The notes under the pieces are model-generated. The model did not search any database and had not been told where the DNA came from. It worked only from the letters and a program-made list of their open reading frames with translations. Shown here in pieces: positions 56,425 through 63,303 of a DNA stretch of 64,000 nucleotides (its first letter is position 1; every line of letters starts with the position of its first letter). Both the position numbers and the translations under genes were made by a program. Source of the stretch: Roseateles_B sp041905785 (GTDB lineage Bacteria; Pseudomonadota; Gammaproteobacteria; Burkholderiales; Burkholderiaceae_C); contig JAYRKJ010000009.1 of assembly GCA_041905785.1 (NCBI GenBank), positions 124,001-188,000 of the forward strand. Direction: 5' to 3'.

Positions 56425-56591
56425 TTCGGAGTTCCAGGTTCTGGTGGGTCATCACACCTTCTGTGTGGATGAATTTCTGGTACTCCGAAATGATAGGCGG
56501 GTTGTGGGGGCGTTGCCAGGGGAGTTTCGGAGAATCGGAAACTTTGGAGAAAGTGAGACGGGAAGCGGTGGGCGTTTCGCTTTTCCGAAAC
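56423..56591. promoter_or_regulatory. Cluster of TTTCGGA/TCCGAAA dyads, candidate hipBA operators
   Basis: Three inverted pairs: ATTTCGGAGT (56423-56432, over the hipB start codon) with ACTCCGAAAT (56482-56491); AGTTTC/GAAACT at 56523-56543; GTTTCG/CGAAAC at 56574-56591. All share the TTTCGG core in the region upstream of hipB, so the antitoxin dimer may bind several sites. The remaining bases to 56812 hold a large hairpin (GGGGCAGG 56666-56673 with CCTGCCCC 56702-56709) and no gene. Confidence 0.6.
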
Positions 56592-56812
56592 TGCCTTGGC
56601 GCCTGAGGGGGAGGGGCTGCTGGTGACGGCAGGCCTTGCTTCTGGAGGGCGGAGCGACCAAGGCTAGGGGCAGGTTTCTGATCTGGAGGCCTTTGGATCA
56701 ACGGCCTGCCCCTGCTCCCGTGCCTCAATTCCCCGACGGCATGCCCCCGCCGCACCAGCCACTGCCCCCAGCCCGGCAACTGCGACTTCCTTCCTCGCCC
56801 CGGCCTGTAACA

Positions 56813-56832
56813 TACTGTATAAATAAACAGTA
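56813..56832. promoter_or_regulatory. LexA box (SOS)
   Basis: TACTGTATAAATAAACAGTA keeps the CTG-N10-CAG core and symmetric TAC/GTA flanks of LexA sites. Its last A is the first base of the downstream ATG, and its centre contains TATAAA, a possible -10, so LexA would block promoter and start together. Confidence 0.9.
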
Positions 56833-57161
56833 TGCTTGTTGATGTCATCCCCCTGCGCCACCGCGGCCAGCGCCTGCCGGCTGCCACTTTGCGCATGCGC
56901 ACGCCCATCCGCGGCCAGCTGTGGATCACTCGTTTCCGCCCGGCCGTGGACAAGGACACCACCCCGCTGCTCGCCGCGCTGCTGCGGGAGCGCGAAAGCC
57001 TGCTGCCGCCGCTGGACTGGGCCGAGGTGCGCACCGTGCGCAGCTGGCAGCTCATCGTCACCGGCATCGAGGACCTGGGCTTCAGCGACAAGGCCCCGCA
57101 GCTCTTTCGCCAAAGCTGGTGGTGCCGCGTCGTGACGGACAGCGAGGCGCTCAGGCGCTAG
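56832..57161 (+). CDS. LexA-controlled hypothetical protein
   Basis: 109 residues. Starts MLVDVIPLRHRGQRLPAATL, then RTPIRGQLWITRFRPAVDKD, PLLAALLRERESLLPPLDWA and RSWQLIVTGIEDLGF, ends SWWCRVVTDSEALRR. No family is named with confidence; the strands and helices look well folded. The LexA box over its start and the convergent SRAP gene (overlap 11 bases) make a DNA-damage role likely. The ATG lies within the operator, so the message has almost no leader. Confidence 0.7.
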   Translation: MLVDVIPLRHRGQRLPAATLRMRTPIRGQLWITRFRPAVDKDTTPLLAALLRERESLLPPLDWAEVRTVRSWQLIVTGIEDLGFSDKAPQLFRQSWWCRVVTDSEALRR

Positions 57162-57885
57162 CGGCGCGCTGCTGGGCCAGCAGCTGGTCCGTGCGCCGGG
57201 CATCGGCCAGGTCGAACAGGGTCAGGGGCGGGGGCTGGATCAGCGCCCGCGCCTGCGCCTCCTTGCCCGCCAGCCACTGCGCCCAGTGCTCGGGCTCGAT
57301 GTGGGCGAGCGAGCGCTTGTCCTGGCCGTCAGCGGGCAGGGCAGGGTCCGGCTTGTGCAGGCGGGCGAGCAGCGGGTGGGTGTCGCAATTGCAGGTGATG
57401 AGGGTGAAGTTGGGCACCACCTCGCCCGTCTGCGGATCGACCCATTCCGACCACAGCCCCGCCAGCGCCCAGGGCAGGCCGTCTGCGCGGCGCAGCTGCC
57501 ACCAGACGTTCTTGCCCGTCTCCCAGTTGGGCTCCTGGTACCAGAGCGCCGGCACCAGGCAGCGCTGCCCGGCCTTCCAGGCGGCTTTGAAGGTGGGCTT
57601 GGTGTCGATGCCTTCCAGGCGGGCGTTGTTGGTCGAGCGCGGGCGCGGCTTCAGGGCCTTGCCGCCGGGGCCGGGCCTGGACGGGAGGTAGTCAACGCGC
57701 TCCGGCTGCCCGGGCCGGATCAGGCCCCATTGGCCCAGCGTGCAGCGCAGCTCGCCATCGACCAGGCGGAGGAAGGCCCCCACGCCAAAGGGCCCCACCG
57801 GGCCGGCCACCAGGCCCTCAGGCGGCAGGGCGCGGAAGTAAGTGGTGAGGTCGCCCTTGGGGGAGACATGGTAGAGGTTGCACAT
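57151..57885 (-). CDS. yedK: SRAP/YedK-family abasic-site-processing protein
   Basis: 244 residues. Catalytic Cys2 (MCNLYHV), NNARLEGIDTKPTFKAAW, LVPALWYQEPNWETGKN, FTLITCNCDTHPLLARLHKP, SLAHIEPEHWAQWL. These are the SRAP residues (Cys, Asn, Glu, His) that form a covalent link to abasic sites in single-stranded DNA. The usual HxRMP is HPLLARLHKPDP, slightly changed. Convergent with the LexA-box gene; no separate LexA box seen upstream of it. Confidence 0.9.
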   Translation of the reverse strand: MCNLYHVSPKGDLTTYFRALPPEGLVAGPVGPFGVGAFLRLVDGELRCTLGQWGLIRPGQPERVDYLPSRPGPGGKALKPRPRSTNNARLEGIDTKPTFKAAWKAGQRCLVPALWYQEPNWETGKNVWWQLRRADGLPWALAGLWSEWVDPQTGEVVPNFTLITCNCDTHPLLARLHKPDPALPADGQDKRSLAHIEPEHWAQWLAGKEAQARALIQPPPLTLFDLADARRTDQLLAQQRAASA

Positions 57886-57995
57886 CCCGGGACTGCGGAA
57901 GTTCGCGGATCGTGCAGATTGTCCTCATGGCGAACGGGGTGGTCATGTCCTTGGAAATGAGGGCGTGGGGAGGGAGGCGCAGGGGGCTTGAAATT

Positions 57996-58013
57996 AAGAC
58001 GGTATCTGACCCT
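57996..58013 (+). repeat. Second copy of AAGACGGTATCTGACCCT
   Basis: Exact 18-base match to 54424-54441, same orientation, 3.57 kb away. The two copies bracket hipBA and the SOS/SRAP genes. The second copy lies just outside the AT-rich cassette pair. Confidence 0.8.
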
Positions 58014-58035
58014 GATCCCGTAGGAACACGGCCCC

Positions 58036-58080
58036 GGATTAACCAGCCGTTGCAAGTCGGCTCCAGTGAGCGGTTATTCC
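58036..58080 (-). other. Imperfect palindrome at the end of the nuclease-like gene, possible degenerate attC
   Basis: On the minus strand GGAATAACC (58072-58080) pairs with GGTTAATCC (58036-58044), eight of nine, and inside it AGCCG pairs with CGGCT around an eight-base loop, with a nine-base bulge on one arm. The TAA of the gene lies in the outer arm, as in integron cassettes. No T-tract, so a terminator is less likely. Confidence 0.4.
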
Positions 58081-59150
58081 GAAAACTCTTGTGCATAGAT
58101 TACGACATTATCTTCAGACGATGAAACCAAGAATTCGGAATAGAGGAGATTTAGCTCATCGTAAGAAAGCGCACGCGAACCGATCTTCCCTTTATTGAAG
58201 AGGTACTCAAACATCTCGCTATTCAGTGAAATGTCTCGCATTTGGGAATACTCAAGAATTTCGGCCCCTCGTTCGGTGACGGTCTTGCATTCATCAATTT
58301 TACAAATCGGCAAATGTTCACCGGTGGAGAAGTACTTTTGATCAGTCTTCTGAAGCTTGTCAGTAGGCCTAAGAAATGCAGCGCAGCATGGAAATCTGTA
58401 TTCCAATGCTTGCTCTGAATTTTGGCAGATATTCTTGTCGCATGTGAAGGCTTGCAACCGTTTTATTTGCTCTGTCATGCGAGCATCTGTCAAGTATAGT
58501 GCCTTGCCAGACCAAATTTTGTATTGCACTGCAACAATACTGGCGCTAGCTGCGTGCGGGCTATGACGCTCATAGATGATGTCAGCTCCGGAAATATGTT
58601 CAGGACGGTCTGGATGGAGCACTCGCACCCGCAAGACATTGTCATCGGGCAACTTGAAGTCTCGATAGCCTTGCCCAGAGGCAAGGGACGGCAGGTCCCT
58701 TTGAACGTTGTATGCATCACGAAAAATGAGTTGATTCTCTGTGTGTCCGACTGGAATCATCTCGCGCTCGGCATTTATTAGCTGCCCAAGCTTCTTCTTC
58801 AGCTGATCCACCCGCGTCTTATCACCCTTGTTCTGTTCCGCGATTGAAAGCAGCCCTTTGAATTCTTCAATATCAGCTCGCAATAGTTCGATAGGATCAA
58901 CTCGCTCCCTATTTCGAATGGTGAGGAGTTGGGCCTTTTGACGATACTCTTTCGATGTGTCGCTTTCGCGATCACGCCGCAACACACTATTCTCGGGACC
59001 AAGCAAGTCAGGATACAAAGCCCCGCCAAGGTCCAGCGCGTTGTCGTAAGTTGATTTTGAGAGATCGCCCTTTGAGGCAATCTTTGTAAGGCCACGAAAT
59101 GCGTTGAGTGCGATCCACTCTGCGTCGACTCTTGGGGTGTTTTCAGTCAT
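58074..59150 (-). CDS. Restriction-nuclease-like (PD-(D/E)XK, QxK variant) cassette protein
   Basis: 358 residues, AT-rich codons unlike the neighbours. N-terminal helical region with a Lys-rich coiled stretch (VDQLKKKLGQLINAERE), then HISGADIIYER...SIVAVQYKIWSG: Asp190 and Gln209-x-Lys211 look like the D...QxK core of Mrr-type nucleases. Two CxxxxC pairs (C237/C242 and C283/C288) with C255-C256 between suggest a zinc site. Not recognised as a named family, and the nuclease reading is inference. Ribosome site is weak. Lies between an attC-like site and the palindrome at its stop. Confidence 0.75.
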   Translation of the reverse strand: MTENTPRVDAEWIALNAFRGLTKIASKGDLSKSTYDNALDLGGALYPDLLGPENSVLRRDRESDTSKEYRQKAQLLTIRNRERVDPIELLRADIEEFKGLLSIAEQNKGDKTRVDQLKKKLGQLINAEREMIPVGHTENQLIFRDAYNVQRDLPSLASGQGYRDFKLPDDNVLRVRVLHPDRPEHISGADIIYERHSPHAASASIVAVQYKIWSGKALYLTDARMTEQIKRLQAFTCDKNICQNSEQALEYRFPCCAAFLRPTDKLQKTDQKYFSTGEHLPICKIDECKTVTERGAEILEYSQMRDISLNSEMFEYLFNKGKIGSRALSYDELNLLYSEFLVSSSEDNVVIYAQEFSE

Positions 59151-59212
59151 ATTTATCGGCCGGGACTTGCACTATTTTTTGCATAATGTGTTGCGGGGCA
59201 GCAAACGCTGCT

Positions 59213-59334
59213 GCGTAACACCCAACGCGCAAGCAGCGCCTGAAGGAGCGCCGCGAGTGGAGGGTACCGAGATGGGCCATGAAAACGCCGAAGGCATGGC
59301 CCATGTCGGCGTCCGCTTGGCCGTACAGTTAGGC
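59213..59334 (-). mobile_element. Integron attC-like recombination site
   Basis: On the minus strand: GCCTAAC (59328-59334, containing the TAA stop of the ATPase gene), CCAAGC (59314-59319), long palindromic body with the perfect ATGGGCCATG/CATGGCCCAT pair (59272-59281, 59295-59304), GCTTGC (59229-59234), and the end GTTGGGT-GTTACGC (59213-59226). The R''-L''-L'-R' order, nested imperfect symmetry, 122-base size and stop codon inside the first core are the features of attC sites. It is GC-rich while the genes beside it are AT-rich. Confidence 0.72.
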
Positions 59335-60864
59335 GGCATTTTGGATGTGCGCCCTTATGAATTCGCGCATCGATTGAATGGACGCCTTCAGCTCTGCCTC
59401 TGTGAATTCCGGGTTGTGTGTGTTCTCCGGGTGATGAATTCTGTGCCTTATATATTCTGTGAGAATTATTTGCTGGGGCTCAATGCTTCCGTCTTTGCGC
59501 ACTTTGTTGTAAGCCCTCTGAGGCTTTCCGTTGCGGTATTCGCTTAACCTGCCTTCAGCTTCAATGAACCCATAGAGCTCATTGTGGTACTCAAATGTCG
59601 CTTCTCCAAATGCAGCGAAATTGACTTCATTTAGGCTGGGGTAGGGAAGCTCGTGCTGAACTATCTTGGAAACCTTTCCTTCAGCTGCATCGGATACCAA
59701 GACAATATCTTCAAATTGAAGGCGTTTGACAATTTCTGGGCTGTGGGTTGTTAGCAGGACTTGCGTGTTAGCTGCTTTTGATAGATCAACGAGGGCATCA
59801 GTCAGTCCCCGCTGATGATCGGGATGTTGCGAGGTCTCTGGCTCTTCAATGGCGTAGACGATATTCGGTAGACTGGCCTCGCTCTGTCTTCTTTCGGCTT
59901 CTGCCCGAAAGAAGCTAATTAGAACCAATCGCTTAACGCCACTTCCGCGCTTATTTATTGGTATGTCATTATCGCCAGATATTGAGACACTTTTAAATAC
60001 ATCGCTCCACTTTAGGCTATTCAGATCCGGAAGTTGGGGGGTCAAGGAGTTTGCGATGGATGGATTGAGTTCCGCTAGCTTTGAGAGTGTTCTATTTGCA
60101 ACTTGATCAAGTCGACTCTTGACCGTCTCAGCAACCGTTGCGAGAGTGCTTTGAATTGTGCTGTCGCCAAGGATTTCCTTAACCGCAATTCGCATTGGGT
60201 CTTGAACTTCGTCATCGGAATCAGTGTTTTTCCTATCCGACTGGAATAATGTGTAAAAAGGCATATATGCCTTTAATTGCTCCCATACATTTTTTGCATC
60301 AATCTTTGCAACCTCAATCTCTTGGTCCTGAAGATCGAGCGTCCCTTGCCCATGCCATATAGACTTCCGAAGCTGAGCGCTTTTGGTCTTGTCTGGGCAA
60401 GGTAAGCTCTGATCGTCCAAGATATTTTTAAGATCTTGAATCTTTTTCTGAAGCAAGTCCTTGCACTCAGGATTGGCTGGATGTCTTGCTTTTATGAAGA
60501 TCTTTTCCTTGCCAGCGGCTGGATACCGTTTGATAACATGTAGCGTGCCCGCTTGTGTCACTAGGTACTCGTCTTGTAGTGTGGTTTCATTTGCTGAATC
60601 AATTATAATTTTTGACGGCAAATCGGAGAATTCAACTTCGATTTCAATGCAGTCATCCCCATTTGCTAGGCATTTTTTGTTTATGTCTTCTTTGTCAAGC
60701 TTGACGCACCCCTTGCCTTCATTGAAGAATATATCCAAGGCCTCAAGGATGGTGGACTTTCCTTTATCGTTCTTGCCAACCAATACGCAGAGGTTTTCGA
60801 TGTCAATTTTGACTGGTTGTTCGTAGCCTCGAAATCTGTTGACTGTGATGGATTTTATTTTCAT
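59329..60864 (-). CDS. ABC/OLD-like ATPase with HEPN-like C-terminal motif
   Basis: 511 residues, AT-rich. Walker A GKNDKGKST (30-38) after MKIKSITVNRFRGYEQPVKI, an insert of about 250 residues, ABC-type signature RGSGVKRLVLISFF (306-319), Walker B IVYAIEEPETSQHPDHQ (335-351), and switch His in LLTTHSPEIVKRL (372-384). The last 80 residues are helical with EYIRHRIHHPEN: Arg473 to His478 is Rx4H, the HEPN RNase pattern. Resembles ATPases of anti-phage systems (PrrC/RloC-like logic). AGGGAACAAAA precedes the ATG. The stop lies in the attC-like site. Confidence 0.85.
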   Translation of the reverse strand: MKIKSITVNRFRGYEQPVKIDIENLCVLVGKNDKGKSTILEALDIFFNEGKGCVKLDKEDINKKCLANGDDCIEIEVEFSDLPSKIIIDSANETTLQDEYLVTQAGTLHVIKRYPAAGKEKIFIKARHPANPECKDLLQKKIQDLKNILDDQSLPCPDKTKSAQLRKSIWHGQGTLDLQDQEIEVAKIDAKNVWEQLKAYMPFYTLFQSDRKNTDSDDEVQDPMRIAVKEILGDSTIQSTLATVAETVKSRLDQVANRTLSKLAELNPSIANSLTPQLPDLNSLKWSDVFKSVSISGDNDIPINKRGSGVKRLVLISFFRAEAERRQSEASLPNIVYAIEEPETSQHPDHQRGLTDALVDLSKAANTQVLLTTHSPEIVKRLQFEDIVLVSDAAEGKVSKIVQHELPYPSLNEVNFAAFGEATFEYHNELYGFIEAEGRLSEYRNGKPQRAYNKVRKDGSIEPQQIILTEYIRHRIHHPENTHNPEFTEAELKASIQSMREFIRAHIQNAA

Positions 60865-60941
60865 TTTTGTTCCCTAGATTTAATTAATAGCTTGCGAAGT
60901 CTTTGAATGATTAGCGGCGCAGCCAAACGCCGGCGTTGTAC

Positions 60942-60963
60942 GCATAACAACATCGCGGCAAGC
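60942..60963 (-). other. Half attC-like end upstream of the ATPase gene
   Basis: On the minus strand GCTTGC...GTTATGC (L'-R'-like), resembling GCTTGC...GTTACGC at the 3' end of the full site; the preceding plus-strand text (GCAGCCAAACGC against GCAGCAAACGC) is also similar. This would be the start of the ATPase cassette. The matching left half is not seen, so a previous cassette may have been deleted. Confidence 0.45.
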
Positions 60964-61225
60964 TAAGCTAATTTTTGGGTACATCAGTGATTTCTCCCAA
61001 TTTTCAGACCCCACTCAGAGTACTAAAAGATCTGACAAAAGCGGTGCGGGTTAAAATGGATTCGAAGCATCAGGGCTCCAAGCCTATGCGGCGACAAAGC
61101 TGTCGTTGATGGCCTTCCGCTCCTGGCCGATAGCTGACTCCCGCATTCACTGAACGAACGTCAGCGCTCGTTGCTAGGGCGCAGTCAAAACCAAACACGC
61201 TGAGCTACTTCGTCCCTGCGTGGAT
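60964..61225. other. Intergenic region, no gene recognised
   Basis: About 260 bases in which composition returns from AT-rich to GC-rich. No open frame with family features, no clear promoter. It probably contains the right-hand boundary of the imported segment. Confidence 0.4.
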
Positions 61226-61537
61226 TTACACCGTGCTGCCTTGGCAGGCAACTCCCAGTTTCACCACCAACGGCCCCAGCAGGCATACCATCCCACCCGA
61301 GCTCACTCGATTCTCGGGATCAGCGCTGAGCAAAGCCAGTATCACTTCCAGCGCTTCTAGTACCTCCAGCTGCCGCCGATACGCCCCCGCCAAATCCACG
61401 CGCGCAGTTCGTCCCCATTCGACCCACGCACAGGCATCCCCCGCCTGCATTCCCAGCAGCCGGTCCAACTCATCAAGAATGTCGGGTATCCCCTGGCGCA
61501 GAACACGCCCAGGGTTGGATTGATCAGATTCGTCCAT
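61226..61537 (-). CDS. Small hypothetical helical protein
   Basis: 103 residues from ATG 61537 with GGTGGAGATCTC upstream, a good ribosome site. Starts MDESDQSNPGRVLRQGIPDI, continues LDELDRLLGMQAGDACAWVE, YRRQLEVLEALEVILALL, and ends with a cysteine-containing VKLGVACQGSTV. Mostly alpha-helical and acidic. Not recognised. Stands alone between the imported segment and the ferredoxin-reductase gene. Confidence 0.55.
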   Translation of the reverse strand: MDESDQSNPGRVLRQGIPDILDELDRLLGMQAGDACAWVEWGRTARVDLAGAYRRQLEVLEALEVILALLSADPENRVSSGGMVCLLGPLVVKLGVACQGSTV

Positions 61538-61697
61538 GAGATCTCCACCGAGAGTGACCCGCGGATCTCATCGGGACGCCAATCCCGTGCTCTGAAGGGC
61601 AGAGCGGCGATCAGTGTAGGGAGCGCCGCTGATATCGGCCCCAAGCACCTCACCAAGCCTGTTGAAGCCCCCTCGCCACCGCGAGTGCTTCAGACAA

Positions 61698-61723
61698 CAA
61701 AAAACCCGCCACACGGGCGGGTT
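61698..61723 (-). terminator. Terminator of the ferredoxin reductase gene
   Basis: AACCCGCC (61703-61710) and GGCGGGTT (61716-61723) make an eight-pair stem; on the minus strand TTTTTTG follows. 24 bases after the gene stop. Confidence 0.88.
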
Positions 61724-61746
61724 CTTCGCAGACAAAAGGCCAAGCC

Positions 61747-62841
61747 TCAGTCAAACACCGGCGTCTCAACCCCCAGCACCTTGTGCAGCTTCGGGCTGGT
61801 GGTCGTGTACTGCAGATGCACCCGCTTCTCCGGGTTGATGATGGGCATCGCACCGAACGCAGCCAGGGCGGCCTCGTGGAAGCCGGAGAGGATCAGCTTC
61901 TTCTTGCCGGGGTAGGTGTTGATGTCACCCACGGCGAAGATGCCGGGCACGCTGGTCTGGAACTTCTCGGTGTCCACGAGGATCTGCTTGCGCTCCAGGG
62001 CCAGGCCCCACTCGGCGATGGGGCCGAGCTTGGGGGAGAGGCCGAAGAAGACGAGGACCTGGTCGCAAGGCACGACGCGGGTCACGCCGTCGCCGCCGGT
62101 GACCTTCACGCCCTTGAGCGCGCCATCCTCGGCTTCATCCAGGTCGGTGACCTGGCCGACGATGAACTGCATCTCGTAGTTGTCGCAGAGTTCCTTCATC
62201 TTGGCGACGCTGGCCGGGGCGGCGCGGAAGCCGTCGCGGCGGTGCAGCAGGATGACGCTCTCGGCCTTGTGCGGGTTGCCGTCTTCGTTGCCGCCGCAGA
62301 AGTTCAGGGCCCAGTCGAGGGCGGAGTCACCACCGCCGACGATCAGCAGGTTCTTGCCGGCGAACTGCTCGGGCTTGCGCACGCGGTAGTGCACTTGCGA
62401 GCCCTCGTGCTTGTCGATGCCGTCCACCTTCAGGGTGCGGGGCTGGAAGGAGCCCACGCCGCCGGCGATGAAGATGGTCTTGGTCAGGAACTGCGTGCCC
62501 TTGGAGGTGGCGACGAAGAAGCGGCCATCTTCCTGCTTCTCGACCGTGGTGACTTCCTGGCCCAGATGGAAGGTCGCGCCGAAGGGCTCGATCTGCTTCA
62601 TCAGGTTGTCCGTCAGCTCCTTGCCGGTGACGACGGGCAGGGCGGGGATGTCGTAGATGGGCTTGTCGGGGTAGAGCTCGATGCACTGGCCACCGGGGTA
62701 GGCCAGGGAGTCAATGATGTGGGCCTTGATCTCCAGAAGGCCGAGTTCGAACACCTGGAACAGGCCCACGGGGCCAGCGCCAACGATGACGGCATCGGTT
62801 TCGATCACGCCGGCAGACGCGGAGGAGGTCGCTTGAGTCAC
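61747..62841 (-). CDS. Ferredoxin--NADP+ reductase type 2 (thioredoxin-reductase-like)
   Basis: 364 residues from GTG 62841 (VTQATSSASAGV); ATG 62898 is in frame but adds a proline-rich piece of doubtful value. FAD motif AVIVGAGPVGLFQVFELGLL, PGGQCIELYPDKPIYDIPA, NADP-binding NLLIVGGGDSALDWALNFCG, and VPGIFAVGDINTYPGKKKLI. Type 2 reductases lack the CxxC of thioredoxin reductase, as here. Moves electrons between NADPH and ferredoxin, and FdxA is encoded 57 bases upstream on the same strand, the likely partner. Confidence 0.92.
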   Translation of the reverse strand: MTQATSSASAGVIETDAVIVGAGPVGLFQVFELGLLEIKAHIIDSLAYPGGQCIELYPDKPIYDIPALPVVTGKELTDNLMKQIEPFGATFHLGQEVTTVEKQEDGRFFVATSKGTQFLTKTIFIAGGVGSFQPRTLKVDGIDKHEGSQVHYRVRKPEQFAGKNLLIVGGGDSALDWALNFCGGNEDGNPHKAESVILLHRRDGFRAAPASVAKMKELCDNYEMQFIVGQVTDLDEAEDGALKGVKVTGGDGVTRVVPCDQVLVFFGLSPKLGPIAEWGLALERKQILVDTEKFQTSVPGIFAVGDINTYPGKKKLILSGFHEAALAAFGAMPIINPEKRVHLQYTTTSPKLHKVLGVETPVFD

Positions 62842-62898
62842 TTGAGGATCCAATCTATCGAGTCCGGGCCCCGTTCGGTGCGGCCCGCTAGGGAACAA

Positions 62899-63222
62899 TC
62901 AGCGGATGAGTTCGGAGAGCTTGTCGCTCTTGTCTTTCCATTCGTCCGCGTCGGGCAGGGAGGCCTTGCGTTTGGTGATGCTGGGCCACTTCTTCGCCAG
63001 GTCGGCGTTGATCTTGATCATGTGCTGCTGGTTGCCCGGCACGTCTTCCTCGGGAACGATGGCGTTCACGGGGCACTCGGGGATGCACACGGCGCAGTCG
63101 ATGCACTCGTCCGGATCGATGGCCAGGAAGTTCGGGCCTTCACGGAAGCAGTCGACGGGGCAGACATCAACGCAATCGGTGTACTTGCAGCGAATGCAGG
63201 CTTCGGTAACGACGTGGGTCAT
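62899..63222 (-). CDS. fdxA: Seven-iron ferredoxin FdxA
   Basis: 107 residues. CIRCKYTDCVDVCPVDCF holds the [3Fe-4S]-type cysteines and CIDCAVCIPECPVNAI the [4Fe-4S] set; the C-terminal extension after residue 60 (NADLAKKWPSITKRKASLPD) is typical of the Azotobacter-type seven-iron ferredoxin. Expected to accept or give electrons with the reductase next to it. Confidence 0.95.
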   Translation of the reverse strand: MTHVVTEACIRCKYTDCVDVCPVDCFREGPNFLAIDPDECIDCAVCIPECPVNAIVPEEDVPGNQQHMIKINADLAKKWPSITKRKASLPDADEWKDKSDKLSELIR

Positions 63223-63303
63223 GGAGCAGCTCTAGAGTTGTGGGGCCCGGGGATCCGTCAGGGCTCAAGGCTGGCCGGGGGCACTGACGGCAAAGGGCTG
63301 ATT

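Noticed and set aside
63255..63290. CCGTCAG/CTGACGG inverted repeat as terminator of the methyltransferase gene
   Set aside because: Good stem but long loop and no T-tract on the minus strand.
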